A stretch of DNA of 64,000 nucleotides from Leptospira hartskeerlii (GCF_002811475.1 NZ_NPDL01000002.1:124001-188000); one strand, 5' to 3'. Counted from the stretch's first letter, positions 26,161 through 36,467 are shown. Made by a program: numbers and translations. Notes: generated from the letters alone by a model not told the origin.

Positions 26161-27027
26161 TCAGGTGTATCCGAGAGCTTTTAACAGTCTGGATCTTCCT
26201 TTTTCTATCAGATCTGGGATTAAGCTTACGCCGGTGAACAATCTGAATTGTTCGACTGCTTGGTAGAGTAGCATTTCTGTTCCGGGAATGATCTTCGCAC
26301 CCTTCTTCTTAGCTCCTAAAACTAAAGGAGTTTCTAAAGGATTATAAACTATGTCGAATAATACTTGCCCTTCTTTAAAACAAGACTCTGGGATTGCAGG
26401 TCCAGGATCTTTTCCTTTCATTCCGAGGGGAGTTGTGTGAATGATGAGCGAGTATTCCGCAAAATCCTTTTGCACTTCGGTTAGATCTTTAAACTGGATC
26501 TTTGCGGAAGAAATATTAGAAAGTAATCCAATCAATTCTTCAGAAGTTTTAGGATTTCTTGCTGTGATCGTAAGATCTTTTACTCCTGCTTCTTTCAATA
26601 GGGTGAAAGAAATTCCTCGAGCGCTTCCACCGCTTCCGATCAATAATACTTTTCCGTATAAACTTACCGGAAAAGATTCTTGGATAGATCGGACTGCACC
26701 GATCCCGTCCGTATTATGCGCGCTAATCGATCCGTTCTCAAAAACTAAAGTATTACTTGCTTTGACAGCTTGAGAAGTCTCGTCAGTTTTATCCGCGAAT
26801 TGAAATGCAATTTCCTTATGAGGAATGGTGACTGACAAACCTCTGACTCCGAACTTGGACAAAGAAAGAAGTTCCTTTTTTTCCAAAGTTTCCACTGGAA
26901 AAACCAAATAGCCGCAGTCCAGACTCAGGTCTTCATACCATGAGGTGTGCAACATGGGTGATAATGTGTGAGATAGAGGCTGGCCTACGATCCCGAAGTA
27001 TTTTGAGCTGTCTCGAAAGATTTTCAA
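26161..27027 (-). CDS. aroE: Shikimate dehydrogenase
   Basis: 288 residues from the TTG at 27027; the longer frame from 27141 adds 38 non-conserved residues and would overlap the divergent gene at 27089, so the TTG is preferred. Motifs: GIVGQPLSHTLSPMLHT (shikimate site), SVTIPHKE with the catalytic Lys, NTDGIGAV, and the NADP-binding GSGGSARG followed by ITARNP. It reduces 3-dehydroshikimate to shikimate in aromatic amino acid synthesis. It lies directly upstream of folC, so chorismate and folate steps are side by side. Confidence 0.93.
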   Translation of the reverse strand: MKIFRDSSKYFGIVGQPLSHTLSPMLHTSWYEDLSLDCGYLVFPVETLEKKELLSLSKFGVRGLSVTIPHKEIAFQFADKTDETSQAVKASNTLVFENGSISAHNTDGIGAVRSIQESFPVSLYGKVLLIGSGGSARGISFTLLKEAGVKDLTITARNPKTSEELIGLLSNISSAKIQFKDLTEVQKDFAEYSLIIHTTPLGMKGKDPGPAIPESCFKEGQVLFDIVYNPLETPLVLGAKKKGAKIIPGTEMLLYQAVEQFRLFTGVSLIPDLIEKGRSRLLKALGYT

Positions 27028-27088
27028 TTGGTTCCGCTTCTTTTTTACTAAAATTCTCGACTTTATCCGAAAACCCGGAAAACCTGTA

Positions 27089-27487
27089 ATGCAGATGGGA
27101 ATCCTGGCCTCGCTCAACGATTTTCTCCCTTTACTCGGCACTCAACCCTTTTTAGTTTTAGCTTCTTCTTCGGGTTGGTGGACGACATTCACGGATATAC
27201 TGTTTGTTCTGTCTATTAGTGGCGGTTTAGCTTGGTATTTTTATTATTATAAAAGAAAGGATCTTTTAGGTGGTTACTGGGTGGCGTTTTTAGTCGCTAT
27301 TCTGGGATCTCTGATCATTCTTTCTATCTTCCAAGATCTGATCCGAGAAGTGGTGTATTGGTTGATCTCACCAAAGATCGGGATCTATCAGGTTGCAAAT
27401 GTGAATTTGATCGCGGTTTTGTTGGGCGGATACTCAATGCTCTATATTATGAACCGTATCAATCATAACAAAGAACGCAGAGACTGA
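27089..27487 (+). CDS. Small membrane protein of unknown function
   Basis: 132 residues, ATG at 27089 (or 27095). Three hydrophobic segments (about 32-50, 63-83 and 105-122) alternate with short charged loops such as YYYKRKDLLGG and NRINHNKERRD at the C-terminus. No signal-peptidase site, Cys or family motif. It diverges from aroE and converges on a GT2 gene, with a hairpin between the stops. Codon use matches the neighbours, so the gene is likely real. Confidence 0.65.
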   Translation: MQMGILASLNDFLPLLGTQPFLVLASSSGWWTTFTDILFVLSISGGLAWYFYYYKRKDLLGGYWVAFLVAILGSLIILSIFQDLIREVVYWLISPKIGIYQVANVNLIAVLLGGYSMLYIMNRINHNKERRD

Positions 27488-27490
27488 TTT

Positions 27491-27514
27491 AACTCGCCGT
27501 TCAAGGCGGAGTTT
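27491..27514. terminator. Bidirectional hairpin between convergent genes
   Basis: CTCGCC and GGCGGAG pair across a GTTCAA loop, with one bulged base, followed by TTTT on the plus strand and by an A/T-rich run in the other direction. It sits exactly between the stops at 27487 and 27515. Confidence 0.5.
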
Positions 27515-28285
27515 TCACTTTTTCTTCTCTTTTTCCGCCAAAGTCATTTCGAATACTTTGGCGTATTTTAGAAAATTATAATAGAACCCCATGATTGCGA
27601 GGATCAGTCCTCTTCTTCCATCCAAAAATCCTAATCTTACAAAATACATCCAAAAGGATTTGTATCCTGCTTCTAATAGGGCTAAGATTAAACCGCTACG
27701 TTTTCCTTTTCCGAATTTTTCAGTAGCAGCAAGTTCAGAGTATCTATTGATAAAGCTAACATGATCGAATAGATTTTCATAAGAATAATGGAATACTGGA
27801 TGTTTTAACTTCTTCCTTTTTCCGGATAATTCTACTGCTTCGTGGACCTTTCCGCCTACAAATTTGCCTTTGGATCTTAAGAATAGTCTGGCCCTATAAT
27901 TCGGATACCAGCCTCCGTGTCGGATCCATTTTCCCATGTACATCGTAAGTCTTGGGATTATAAATCCATCTTCTTCCGGTTCTCCGTTCTTGAATAAGTT
28001 TTTGATCTCTTCTTTTAGGCCTGGAGAAAGTTCTTCGTCCGCATCCAGAGTAAGGATCCAGGGACTCGCAGCTAAAGAGATTACATGATTCTTTTGAGAA
28101 ACGTAATCGTCAAATTTCCGGAGAACTACTTTGGCTCCCTTTTGTTTTGCGATACTTTCCGTTCTATCCTTGGAACCTGAATCCAATACTATGATCTCGT
28201 TTACGAAATCTAGAGAAGATAGACATCTTTCGATATTATCTTCTTCGTTTAATGTGATGATACAGGCTGAGATTGGTAACATCAA
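27515..28285 (-). CDS. Glycosyltransferase family 2, WaaE/KdtX-like
   Basis: 256 residues, cytosolic, with the GT2 fold start ISACIITLNEEDNIERCL, the IVLDSGSKDRTE region, and LTLDADEELSPGL holding the metal-binding DxD. RHGGWYPNYRARLF is characteristic of WaaE/KdtX-type LPS core beta-1,4-glucosyltransferases. A role in LPS or glycolipid assembly is likely; the acceptor is unknown. Its start overlaps the stop of the upstream HATPase gene by 4 bp. Confidence 0.88.
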   Translation of the reverse strand: MMLPISACIITLNEEDNIERCLSSLDFVNEIIVLDSGSKDRTESIAKQKGAKVVLRKFDDYVSQKNHVISLAASPWILTLDADEELSPGLKEEIKNLFKNGEPEEDGFIIPRLTMYMGKWIRHGGWYPNYRARLFLRSKGKFVGGKVHEAVELSGKRKKLKHPVFHYSYENLFDHVSFINRYSELAATEKFGKGKRSGLILALLEAGYKSFWMYFVRLGFLDGRRGLILAIMGFYYNFLKYAKVFEMTLAEKEKKK

Positions 28286-28974
28286 GCGCGGGAAAAATCC
28301 TGATCTCTTACGGATTTAAAATTAGACGTAAGGGGAACTTCCAATCTGGCGATGGTTACGTCTTTGCGGATGATGATCCTGAAAAAAGAAGGATCGATAC
28401 CTTCTCCTTTTAGCATGATTAATATAAGTGCGAGTCCCAATCCGGCTCCTTCCGTATTGTCAGCGTTATCTAAATAGAATTGGGCGATGTCTCCGTACTG
28501 CATTCCTTTTTCTAATTTTTCGCGGAGGGATTTTTCTTCCTCTATAGTGACTGGTGTATTGTTTGTAACCTCGACCCGAATTCCGTCCATGGAATAATCG
28601 AAAGTGATCAGACAGAAATATCCCTTCTTTTTGGATTTGTTTCCGTATTCTTCCGCCATACTTTCGGAGAATAATTGCTTATATTCGGAGACTCCCTTTT
28701 TGTACTGGATGGGATTTTCGATATCGTAGCCTTTTTCCTCGAAGTAGATCCTTTTTTGATTTGCCTTGCAGGCGTTGATCGATAATTCTTTTACGATAGT
28801 GTAAATCGTTGGAACAAGGGTGGGATAAGTGACCTTATCCAAGATGAGCTCGATCGCCTGTTGGATATGTTCCTCGACCGATCTGGTGATTCGATGGGTC
28901 TTTAGAGAGAGGATTCTTCCGTCCTCCACCGTAAGCCGGATATTGTCTGATATATCCCGGATTTCCTGACCCAT
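28282..28974 (-). CDS. Histidine-kinase-like ATPase (GHKL) protein
   Basis: 230 residues with no sensor or His-phosphorylation domain. The GHKL fold is recognised by an N-box (VKELSINACKANQK near 65) and a G-box (NTEGAGLGLALILIML near 175), with NTP contacts in EVTNNTPV. Single-domain GHKL proteins often act as anti-sigma or signalling kinases in partner switching, although a Ser kinase role here is inferred. It is the first gene of a leftward pair with the GT2 gene, and it diverges from the amidohydrolase-like gene by only 5 bp. Confidence 0.8.
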   Translation of the reverse strand: MGQEIRDISDNIRLTVEDGRILSLKTHRITRSVEEHIQQAIELILDKVTYPTLVPTIYTIVKELSINACKANQKRIYFEEKGYDIENPIQYKKGVSEYKQLFSESMAEEYGNKSKKKGYFCLITFDYSMDGIRVEVTNNTPVTIEEEKSLREKLEKGMQYGDIAQFYLDNADNTEGAGLGLALILIMLKGEGIDPSFFRIIIRKDVTIARLEVPLTSNFKSVRDQDFSRA

Positions 28975-28979
28975 TAACC

Positions 28980-30356
28980 TTGAACTTTTCGGAACTCGAT
29001 TTGTTTGTCAAGAGACTCATTCTAATAGCTTTAAAAAAGGTCCGCTCTAATTCGGTCCGAATTTTGCCAAAATCCTTCCCTTATGTTTTGGGATGCCTTC
29101 TTTTTTCATGGAACATTCACGCGGATTCCTGGTCTTGGAGCGGTGCCTATTTGATCCAACCGGAAACCTTGGAATATTCCGGTCCTGTCCAGATCCAGGT
29201 GAAAGACGGTTTGGTGGAGAAAATATCTTCTTCTACTGCGTCAAAGGAACCTCTGTTCATTTTACCCGGATTTTGTGATTCTCATGTAACCTTAGGGGCA
29301 AATTCTCTAGGAGGTTGGAAGGATCGTACCGAATTGGAATCCGATCTGAAACAATTTTTGCTACATGGATTCACACATATCCAAAGCATTGCAGATCCTC
29401 CTTGGGCCTCTGAACTTTCCGAGATCAGAAAGAAAAATTCTCAATACCCTAGGATCTCAGTTCTTCCTCCCGTTTTACTTGCAGAGTCCAAAGAAATTTC
29501 TGCATCCAAATCTTCCGGTTATAAAATCCTAAAATCACCTGAAGAAGCGATGGCTTCTCTCTCCGGCAAAAGAGGAAAGATCCATTTATTCTTAAGGCAT
29601 AACGAAGGAGAAACTTTCGAAGTAGATGGAAAACTTCTTTATCGAATGAGAAGTGAAGCGGAGAAGAATGGACTGGAATTATCTGTTTCCACTTTCGGAG
29701 AAGAATTTGCAAATTGGGAAGCGTTGTCTTCCGAAACGAAGGTGCTGTATCATCCTATTCCGGAAACTTCTTCTATTCGTCCTGTTGCTCATAATTTGGT
29801 GAAACAGATTTGGGCTCCTCTTTTCGGGATCTATTTTACTAGAAAAGGAATAGGAACTTCTTCTTTTGCAGAAGAATGGGAAAAATGGACCCAATGGAGT
29901 CCGACTTTCAAAGAGAGAGCGCTGTCTAAAGAAGTGCTATCTACTTTGCCTGCACTTTCCGAATCGGAAAGAGAAGAAGCGGAGAAAGAATACGATTCCT
30001 ATCTTGCTTTCTTGAGGGCCCGCAAGAATCTGACCTTAAGGATCTTACTCGGTTCGGGCGCGGGTCACCAACTACAGTTCCCTGGAATTTCCGGCTGGAA
30101 GGAACTGAGAATTTTATCCGAACTTCTGGGACCCAAAGAAGCATTGAGAGCGGCAACTGAAACCACCTGCCAATATTTGGGGGCGGCTCATGAGGGGAAG
30201 ATCCGAGTAGGAAAACCGGCTCATCTTTTGATTTTTAGGGAAGACCCTCTCCAAAATTGGGATAAACTAAAAACATTAAGAACGGTCGTGACGGAGAGAG
30301 TGAAAACCGAGATCTCTTCTCCTGAAAAAAAGAAAACAGAGAGGCGGAGACGATGA
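28980..30356 (+). CDS. Exported amidohydrolase-like protein, probably inactive
   Basis: 458 residues from the TTG at 28980; a TTG at 29064 would give a neater signal peptide (LPKSFPYVLGCLLFSW), so the start is uncertain. The frame follows imidazolonepropionase/amidohydrolase order: ILPGFCDSHVTLG early, ILLGSGAGHQLQFPG late, and EALRAATETTCQYLGAAHEG then VGKPAHLLIF at the end. The metal HxH is HVT and the usual Asp of the LGTDAG-type strand is Ser, so key ligands are missing. The protein may be a pseudoenzyme. It overlaps the S1-domain gene by 4 bp. Confidence 0.75.
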   Translation: MNFSELDLFVKRLILIALKKVRSNSVRILPKSFPYVLGCLLFSWNIHADSWSWSGAYLIQPETLEYSGPVQIQVKDGLVEKISSSTASKEPLFILPGFCDSHVTLGANSLGGWKDRTELESDLKQFLLHGFTHIQSIADPPWASELSEIRKKNSQYPRISVLPPVLLAESKEISASKSSGYKILKSPEEAMASLSGKRGKIHLFLRHNEGETFEVDGKLLYRMRSEAEKNGLELSVSTFGEEFANWEALSSETKVLYHPIPETSSIRPVAHNLVKQIWAPLFGIYFTRKGIGTSSFAEEWEKWTQWSPTFKERALSKEVLSTLPALSESEREEAEKEYDSYLAFLRARKNLTLRILLGSGAGHQLQFPGISGWKELRILSELLGPKEALRAATETTCQYLGAAHEGKIRVGKPAHLLIFREDPLQNWDKLKTLRTVVTERVKTEISSPEKKKTERRRR

Positions 30357-31504
30357 AAGAAGATCAAAAAGAACTGTTTCAAAAATTACTGGACGAAAGT
30401 TTCAGAAAGAAAGCGGCCTTAGAGCCTGGAGCAAAAGTTTCTGCGTTAGTCACTAGTTCTAAATCGGATTACGTTTTTATAAAGATCCAAGGAGCAGGTC
30501 TCTCCGGGATTATCGCCGCTGACGAATTCGCGGAAGCTCCCCCTAAACAGGGAGAAACTATCGAGGCATATTTCTTACAGGAATCTTCCGGAGACCAATA
30601 TTTTACCACATGTTTGAATGGAGATACGATCTCCAAAGATATGGTATCTGTAGCTCATACTGCTGAGATCCCGGTCCTAGGTCATATCGTAGGCGAGAAT
30701 GATGCCGGCGTAGAAGTCAAGTTAGGCGAACAAACGGGTTTCTGTCCATTCTCCCAATTGGATCCTGAGTTGAAAAAACAGAATAATGGGGTAGGCAAAA
30801 GGGTCCGTTTCCTCATTTCAGAAGTTGGAAATAAAGGAAAGATCATCGTTTCCCAAAAGAAAATCGCGGATAAGGAAAGAGAGGCCAAAATTTCCGTTCT
30901 GAAAGGCGAATTGAAGCCCGGGATGTTTGTTACCTGCAAGGTCAAATCCGTTCATAATTTCGGACTAATCGTGGAGGCAGACGGGCTGACTGCACTTGTT
31001 CCGGCTTCCGAGGCTACTTTCAAAAAGGGCGCGGATCTTTCTAAAGATTTTCATCCTGGACAAGTTCTAAGAGCAAAAGTTTTAAAATTAGATTGGGAAG
31101 AAGAAAAACACAGCTTTACTGTTAAGGATTTTCTTAAAGATCCTTGGGCCCAAAATGTTCCGTTCAAAGAAGGTGATTTGGTTACCGGAACCGTGGAAAG
31201 TGTAAAACCTTTCGGAGTATTCGTAAAATTGAATGAACAATTCTCCGGACTCGTTCCAAACAGAGAGACTGGATTACAAAATCGTACACCAGCTGCTCAA
31301 CATTTCAAGATGGGAGACATGGTTTCCGCTTTTGTAACAGAAGTGAATATAGGCAAAAGACAGATCTCTCTTTCTCTTGTGAAAGCAAAAGAAGTTCAGG
31401 AAAGATTGGATTACAGCGGATATCTTTCCGAGGAAACTTCATCCACTGGATCTTTTGGTGCTATTCTTGCGAAATCCTTAAACAAGGGACAGAAAAAAGG
31501 ATAA
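30353..31504 (+). CDS. Protein with four S1 RNA-binding domains (ribosomal protein S1-like)
   Basis: 383 residues composed of about four S1/OB modules, starting near 17, 100, 185 and 270. The last is the most canonical: GDLVTGTVESVKPFGVFVKL and SGLVPNRE, then GDMVSAFVTEVNIGKRQISL. It is shorter than a six-domain RpsA and lacks any catalytic domain. It may be an accessory RNA-binding protein or a short S1; a full-length rpsA elsewhere in the genome would decide. It is translationally coupled to the amidohydrolase-like gene upstream and abuts trmL without a gap. Confidence 0.85.
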   Translation: MKEDQKELFQKLLDESFRKKAALEPGAKVSALVTSSKSDYVFIKIQGAGLSGIIAADEFAEAPPKQGETIEAYFLQESSGDQYFTTCLNGDTISKDMVSVAHTAEIPVLGHIVGENDAGVEVKLGEQTGFCPFSQLDPELKKQNNGVGKRVRFLISEVGNKGKIIVSQKKIADKEREAKISVLKGELKPGMFVTCKVKSVHNFGLIVEADGLTALVPASEATFKKGADLSKDFHPGQVLRAKVLKLDWEEEKHSFTVKDFLKDPWAQNVPFKEGDLVTGTVESVKPFGVFVKLNEQFSGLVPNRETGLQNRTPAAQHFKMGDMVSAFVTEVNIGKRQISLSLVKAKEVQERLDYSGYLSEETSSTGSFGAILAKSLNKGQKKG

Positions 31505-31966
31505 ATGGCTCTCCGGATCGCATTGTATCGACCGGAGATACCTCCCAATACGGGAAATATCGCCCGACTATGCGTCGCTTTAGGAGCGGAGTTGCATATC
31601 GTAGGAGAACCTGCCTTCGAGTTGTCTGAAAAAGCAGCAAGAAGAGCAGGGCTAGATTATTGGGATAAACTAAAATTGACCCTTCATTCCGGTTGGGAAG
31701 CTTTTTCAAAGACCTTAGACACTGATTCTAAGTTATATTTAATATCCACGAAAGGAGAAGTCTCTTATACAACTCCGAAGTACGGGAAGAATGACGTATT
31801 TTTATTCGGAAATGAAACATCAGGATTGCCTCAGGAAATTTTTCAATCAGAGATCCCTAATGGGATCCTTAGAATTCCGATGGAAGAAGATTGTAGATGT
31901 TTAAATTTGAGTAACGCAGTCGCGGTAATCGCATACGAAGCATTGCGCCAAATTCGTCGTTGGTGA
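31505..31966 (+). CDS. trmL: tRNA (cytidine/uridine-2'-O)-methyltransferase, TrmL type
   Basis: 153 residues, the size of the minimal SPOUT enzyme TrmL. It shows IALYRPEIPPNTGNIARLC at the N-terminus, then KAARRAGLDYWDKL, and the knot region FLFGNETSGLPQEI followed by RIPMEEDCRCLNLSNAVAV. The enzyme methylates the wobble ribose of certain tRNA-Leu species using S-adenosylmethionine. The start codon follows the stop of the S1-domain gene directly, so the two RNA-related genes form one operon. Confidence 0.95.
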   Translation: MALRIALYRPEIPPNTGNIARLCVALGAELHIVGEPAFELSEKAARRAGLDYWDKLKLTLHSGWEAFSKTLDTDSKLYLISTKGEVSYTTPKYGKNDVFLFGNETSGLPQEIFQSEIPNGILRIPMEEDCRCLNLSNAVAVIAYEALRQIRRW

Positions 31967-32033
31967 TTCGGAAACTGTCTTCCGAAAAAAATCGGATTTA
32001 CACCCCTCGAAAAAATCAGTCCTATGGAAAAAT

Positions 32034-32705
<672 letters not shown>

Positions 32706-32764
32706 ATTCTTCCTTTTTTTACGTTTTACACTTCTTCGATTTTCGGGTCTTTCTTTCTAAGAGT

Positions 32765-34762
32765 ATGTCTTCGATTTTTAAAATTCATTCCAACTACAAA
32801 GCCGCCGGGGACCAAGTCCAGGCCATAGAAAAAATAGGCCAAGCCTTTAAAAGGGGAGAAGATAAGGTCACCTTAGTAGGTGTGACCGGCTCCGGAAAAA
32901 CATTCACTATGGCCCAGGTGATCGCGAATATGGGACTCCCTACCTTGGTTTTGTCGCATAACAAGACTTTGGCGGCACAGTTATTCCGCGAGTTTAAGGA
33001 GTTTTTCCCGGAGAATGCAGTGGAATACTTCGTTTCTTATTACGATTATTACCAACCAGAGGCTTACGTACCTTCTTCGGATACGTTTATAGAAAAAGAT
33101 ATGTCAATGAACGAGGAGATAGACAAGCTCAGATTGCGAGCTACTTCTTCTTTACTGGAAAGAGACGATGTTGTGATCGTAAGTTCAGTCTCTTGTATTT
33201 ATGGTTTAGGATCTCCGGAAGAATATGTGAACTCAGTTGTCGCATTGCAAAAAGGAGACATCATTGATAGAGATCAGGTCATTCGCAAACTTCTTCATAT
33301 ACAATACAATCGTAATGATACCGATTTCTCTCGTGGGAATTTCAGAGTAAGAGGAGACTCTATCGAAGTTTATCCTGCGTATCATACGGATGCTTTTCGG
33401 ATCGAATTTTTTGGGGACGAGGTGGATTCAATTTCCAGAATACATCCGGTTACAGCTCAAGTGATCGCTAAGCAGGAAAAATGTTTTATCTATCCCGCAA
33501 AACACTTCATCATGTCCGCTCCTTTAGTAAAGGACGCCGTCAAAAGAATTAAAGATGAGATGGCGGAACAAGAGATCAAGTTCACTAAAGAGAATAAATT
33601 TTTAGAAGCACAGCGTATCGTATCTAGAACAAATTACGATATGGAAATGCTCCAAGAGATGGGGTATTGTAACGGGATCGAAAATTATTCTCGTCATCTT
33701 ACCGGAAGAAAAGAAGGAGAAAGACCTGCTTGTCTCATCGACTATTTCCGCGGGGACTTCTTGCTTATAGTGGACGAGTCTCACGTTACGATTCCTCAGG
33801 TGGGGGGAATGTTTGCAGGTGATAAAGCTCGTAAACAAACTCTGGTAGATTTTGGATTCAGATTACCTTCTGCCCTAGACAATCGACCTCTAAACTTTTC
33901 TGAATTTGAATCTTTAACTCCTAAAACTCTCTATGTATCTGCGACACCTGCAGAATACGAATTGGAGAAGAGCAAAACAAGAGTAGAACAGATCATTCGT
34001 CCTACAGGACTTTTAGATCCGAATGTAGAAGTTCGACCTACCAAAAACCAGGTAGAGGATCTTTTAGTAGAGATCCGAAAAAGAATAGATCTAGGAGAAA
34101 GGGTTTTAGTCACCACATTGACCAAAAAGATGGCGGAAGATCTCTCCGATTATTATAAAGAATTAGGACTCAAAGTTTCATATCTGCATTCCGAGATAGA
34201 AACCTTAGAAAGAATAGAGATTATTCGAGATCTCAGAAAGGGAATATACGATGTTCTAATCGGGATCAACCTTTTGCGAGAAGGATTGGATATCCCTGAA
34301 GTTTCTCTCGTAGCCATTTTGGACGCGGACAAAGAAGGTTTTTTAAGAAATTACAAATCCTTAATACAGACGATTGGTAGGGCCGCAAGGAATATCAACG
34401 GAACTGCAGTATTATACGCGGATAAGATGACTGATTCTATGACCAAGGCCATAGAAGAGACCAAAAGAAGAAGAACGATCCAAGAAGAACATAATCTTAA
34501 ATACAGGATCTCTCCTCAAACGATCAAAAAGGAAATTGCCGATATGATCGAAAGGACCGAAAAAGAATTAGCTCCGGAAGAATATGCGGCAGAAGAGATC
34601 AATAAAAAGTTCAGAGAGAAAAACTTCTCTTCTAAAGAAGTTATGAAAGAGAAGATCAGGGAAGAAATGTTAAAAGCAGCCAAGGAACTGGATTTCGAAA
34701 GAGCAGCGCTTCTCCGAGACAAAATGCTTACTATCAAAGTGAATCCTACAGAGGAAAAATGA
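32765..34762 (+). CDS. uvrB: Excinuclease ABC subunit B
   Basis: 665 residues, full length. Walker [13 protein letters not shown] near 38-49, the beta-hairpin [20 protein letters not shown], helicase motifs [40 protein letters not shown] and QTIGRAARN, and a C-terminal UVR motif ([20 protein letters not shown]). It loads at DNA damage with UvrA and guides UvrC incision. I see no TTTGN5CAAA-type SOS box in the 59-bp gap upstream. Its stop overlaps the rhomboid start by 4 bp. Confidence 0.98.
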   Translation: MSSIFKIHSNYKAAGDQVQAIEKIGQAFKRGEDKVTLVGVTGSGKTFTMAQVIANMGLPTLVLSHNKTLAAQLFREFKEFFPENAVEYFVSYYDYYQPEAYVPSSDTFIEKDMSMNEEIDKLRLRATSSLLERDDVVIVSSVSCIYGLGSPEEYVNSVVALQKGDIIDRDQVIRKLLHIQYNRNDTDFSRGNFRVRGDSIEVYPAYHTDAFRIEFFGDEVDSISRIHPVTAQVIAKQEKCFIYPAKHFIMSAPLVKDAVKRIKDEMAEQEIKFTKENKFLEAQRIVSRTNYDMEMLQEMGYCNGIENYSRHLTGRKEGERPACLIDYFRGDFLLIVDESHVTIPQVGGMFAGDKARKQTLVDFGFRLPSALDNRPLNFSEFESLTPKTLYVSATPAEYELEKSKTRVEQIIRPTGLLDPNVEVRPTKNQVEDLLVEIRKRIDLGERVLVTTLTKKMAEDLSDYYKELGLKVSYLHSEIETLERIEIIRDLRKGIYDVLIGINLLREGLDIPEVSLVAILDADKEGFLRNYKSLIQTIGRAARNINGTAVLYADKMTDSMTKAIEETKRRRTIQEEHNLKYRISPQTIKKEIADMIERTEKELAPEEYAAEEINKKFREKNFSSKEVMKEKIREEMLKAAKELDFERAALLRDKMLTIKVNPTEEK

Positions 34763-35367
34763 GATTAGACATCACACTTATCACTATACTAGTCACGGGA
34801 GCCATAAGCTTTTATACATTGTATATGGATCAAAATCTTTTAGATAAATTGATCCTTAGGCCTTTCAGAGATTCTAAAGAAGGAAACTATTATACTTTAG
34901 CCACCAGTGGATTTGTTCACGCGGATTTTTCTCATTTATTCTTTAATATGCTGACACTCTACTTTTTTGGAAGGCATGTGGATATGGTGCTCGGGCCCTT
35001 GGGATTTATGGGCCTGTATTTAGCGAGTATCCTAATTTCGAATTTCATTTCTTTCCAGAAAAATAAAGCGGACGCAAATTATGCGAGTCTTGGAGCTTCC
35101 GGCGGAACTTCCGGGATCGTATTTGCTTCTATCTTATTCTATCCTTATTCTAAAATTTTCTTTTTCTTTATACCGATCCCGATTCCTGGACCTTTATATG
35201 CGATATTGTATTTAGGATATTCTTATTATGCTTCTAAGAATAGGCAGGATGGGATCAATCATGACGCTCACTTTTACGGAGCGCTGACTGGACTCGCAGT
35301 TGCAATCTTAGTGCAACCGCTTTCTTTGATTGCGTTTATCCAATATGTGCTGGGTGGGTTTATGTGA
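34759..35367 (+). CDS. Rhomboid-family intramembrane serine protease
   Basis: 202 residues with six membrane helices. The signature parts are [18 protein letters not shown] on helix 2, [17 protein letters not shown] with the catalytic Ser near 113, and the partner His in [14 protein letters not shown] near 170. These make an active protease likely. Substrates are unknown. It starts inside the last codons of uvrB (ATGA overlap), so it is translated from the uvrB transcript, an odd pairing without an obvious functional link. Confidence 0.92.
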   Translation: MRLDITLITILVTGAISFYTLYMDQNLLDKLILRPFRDSKEGNYYTLATSGFVHADFSHLFFNMLTLYFFGRHVDMVLGPLGFMGLYLASILISNFISFQKNKADANYASLGASGGTSGIVFASILFYPYSKIFFFFIPIPIPGPLYAILYLGYSYYASKNRQDGINHDAHFYGALTGLAVAILVQPLSLIAFIQYVLGGFM

Positions 35368-35379
35368 GGATTTTTCAAT

Positions 35380-35404
35380 GCGAAAGGGTTTAACCTCCTT
35401 TCGC
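35380..35404. terminator. Hairpin at the end of the rhomboid and cutA genes
   Basis: GCGAAAGG and CCTTTCGC form an 8-bp perfect stem with a 9-base loop, between the rhomboid stop (35367) and the 3' end of cutA, which it overlaps by 15 bp. A short T-rich stretch follows on the plus strand. It could stop transcription in both directions. Confidence 0.55.
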
Positions 35405-35722
35405 GATTTTGTCCTTTATAAAAGCCTTAAATTTATCGGAACCGAAACTAACATCCATTTTGATGATCTCTGGAGCGAGATAGGGATGTTTTTTCATAAT
35501 ATATTCTTCGATTGCGGCATACTTGTCTGCTTTTGCTTTTAGAAGAATTTTGTTTTCCGAATCGATCGTGAGTTTCCCTTCCCATTGGTACAAAAGAGCC
35601 ACTTCAGGGAAAATGGTGCCACTTACTATGATTCCGAGCTGAAGCATTTCTGCGATATATTCTTCCGCTAGATCGCGATCCGCCAGAGTGGTGAAAACTA
35701 AAATTTCTTGAGATGAAGACAT
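35390..35722 (-). CDS. cutA: CutA1-type divalent cation tolerance protein
   Basis: 110 residues, the usual CutA1 length. It has the family layout: EILVFTTLADRDLAEEYIAE, the short-strand motif ALLYQWEGKL (usually VxSxYxWxGK), LLKAKADKYAAIEEYI, and HPYLAPEIIKMDV with the conserved HPYexPei pattern. CutA1 forms a ferredoxin-like trimer; its link to metal tolerance is historical and its real role unsettled. The N-terminal Cys-rich loop of some CutA proteins is absent. Gene on the minus strand, converging on the rhomboid gene. Confidence 0.92.
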   Translation of the reverse strand: MSSSQEILVFTTLADRDLAEEYIAEMLQLGIIVSGTIFPEVALLYQWEGKLTIDSENKILLKAKADKYAAIEEYIMKKHPYLAPEIIKMDVSFGSDKFKAFIKDKIAKGG

Positions 35723-35791
35723 GGTTCCTCCGAGAAAAAGGAGGATAAGAAGTATTCATTCTTTGTCCAGTCTTTCTTTGGAAAGATCGGA

Positions 35792-36268
35792 TTAGTATCT
35801 TGGAGCGTTCGGATCCGAATAATTTCCTTTGCCTGAATTCGGCATGGAACCTCTAGACGAAGAAGGAGTGTAATCATCACAAAGATTACTGCATTTTGCG
35901 ATACAATCTTCTCTCTTACGATCCACAGTGATCGCAGTAAAAACAGTCTCCACTTTAGGGATAGGATATTGAGTCCAACATTGGCTCTTGCAGTTTCCAT
36001 ATTTTGCGGCACAATTCCGAGCCGTGCTTTGGTCCGCACCGGAAGAGATCATCATATCGAAAAGTTCCTGCTCTTCTCTGGTTTTGAAGCCTCCCTTGTT
36101 GGGCCTTTTAGAAAGTTCTTGTTTGCTTAGATTTGCATTTTCAGCTTCCGGAAAATCCTCCACGGAACCCTTTCCTCTCACCTTGCCGGATTCGTCGGAA
36201 CTCCAATCCACAGCGAAAAAGCAGTTTAGTATAAAGAAGGATAATAATATTCCGAATTTAATTTTCAT
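35792..36268 (-). CDS. Cys-rich lipoprotein of unknown function
   Basis: 158 residues from the ATG at 36268; the longer frame to 36340 adds a basic leader that would spoil the signal. The N-terminus MKIKFGILLSFFILNC is a lipoprotein signal with the spirochaete-type lipobox ILNC. The mature part has a disordered Lys/Glu-rich stretch, then Cys-containing helices (CAAKYGNCKSQC and CIAKCSNLC) likely tied by disulfides, and a Pro/Ser-rich tail. No family recognised. Probably attached to the periplasmic or outer membrane face. Confidence 0.75.
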   Translation of the reverse strand: MKIKFGILLSFFILNCFFAVDWSSDESGKVRGKGSVEDFPEAENANLSKQELSKRPNKGGFKTREEQELFDMMISSGADQSTARNCAAKYGNCKSQCWTQYPIPKVETVFTAITVDRKREDCIAKCSNLCDDYTPSSSRGSMPNSGKGNYSDPNAPRY

Positions 36269-36410
36269 TAGGTTCCTAAAAACTAAACCTTTGGGATTAG
36301 GATTCTGCAAATATTTTCGTCGTTTAACAAATAAATACATAAATTTTGCACTCTTTTACCTAGAAATCGGCTGGAAAAAAATTTCCAACCAAGGTCTCAA
36401 TAGTATTGAA

Positions 36411-36426
36411 TGTAGGATAACCTACA
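36411..36426. promoter_or_regulatory. Inverted repeat TGTAGG-ATAA-CCTACA
   Basis: A 6-bp perfect inverted repeat with a 4-base centre, 42 bp upstream of the serine hydrolase start. Its arms match the outer bases of the palindromes at 16059 and 16193. Either a binding site or a relic of the same repeat family. Confidence 0.35.
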
Positions 36427-36467
36427 ATAGAGTCTGTCTAAGCAGTACTTAAGACCTAAGAATTTGA

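Noticed and set aside
32706..32764. LexA box before uvrB
   Set aside because: No TTTGN5CAAA or similar palindrome in the 59-bp gap.
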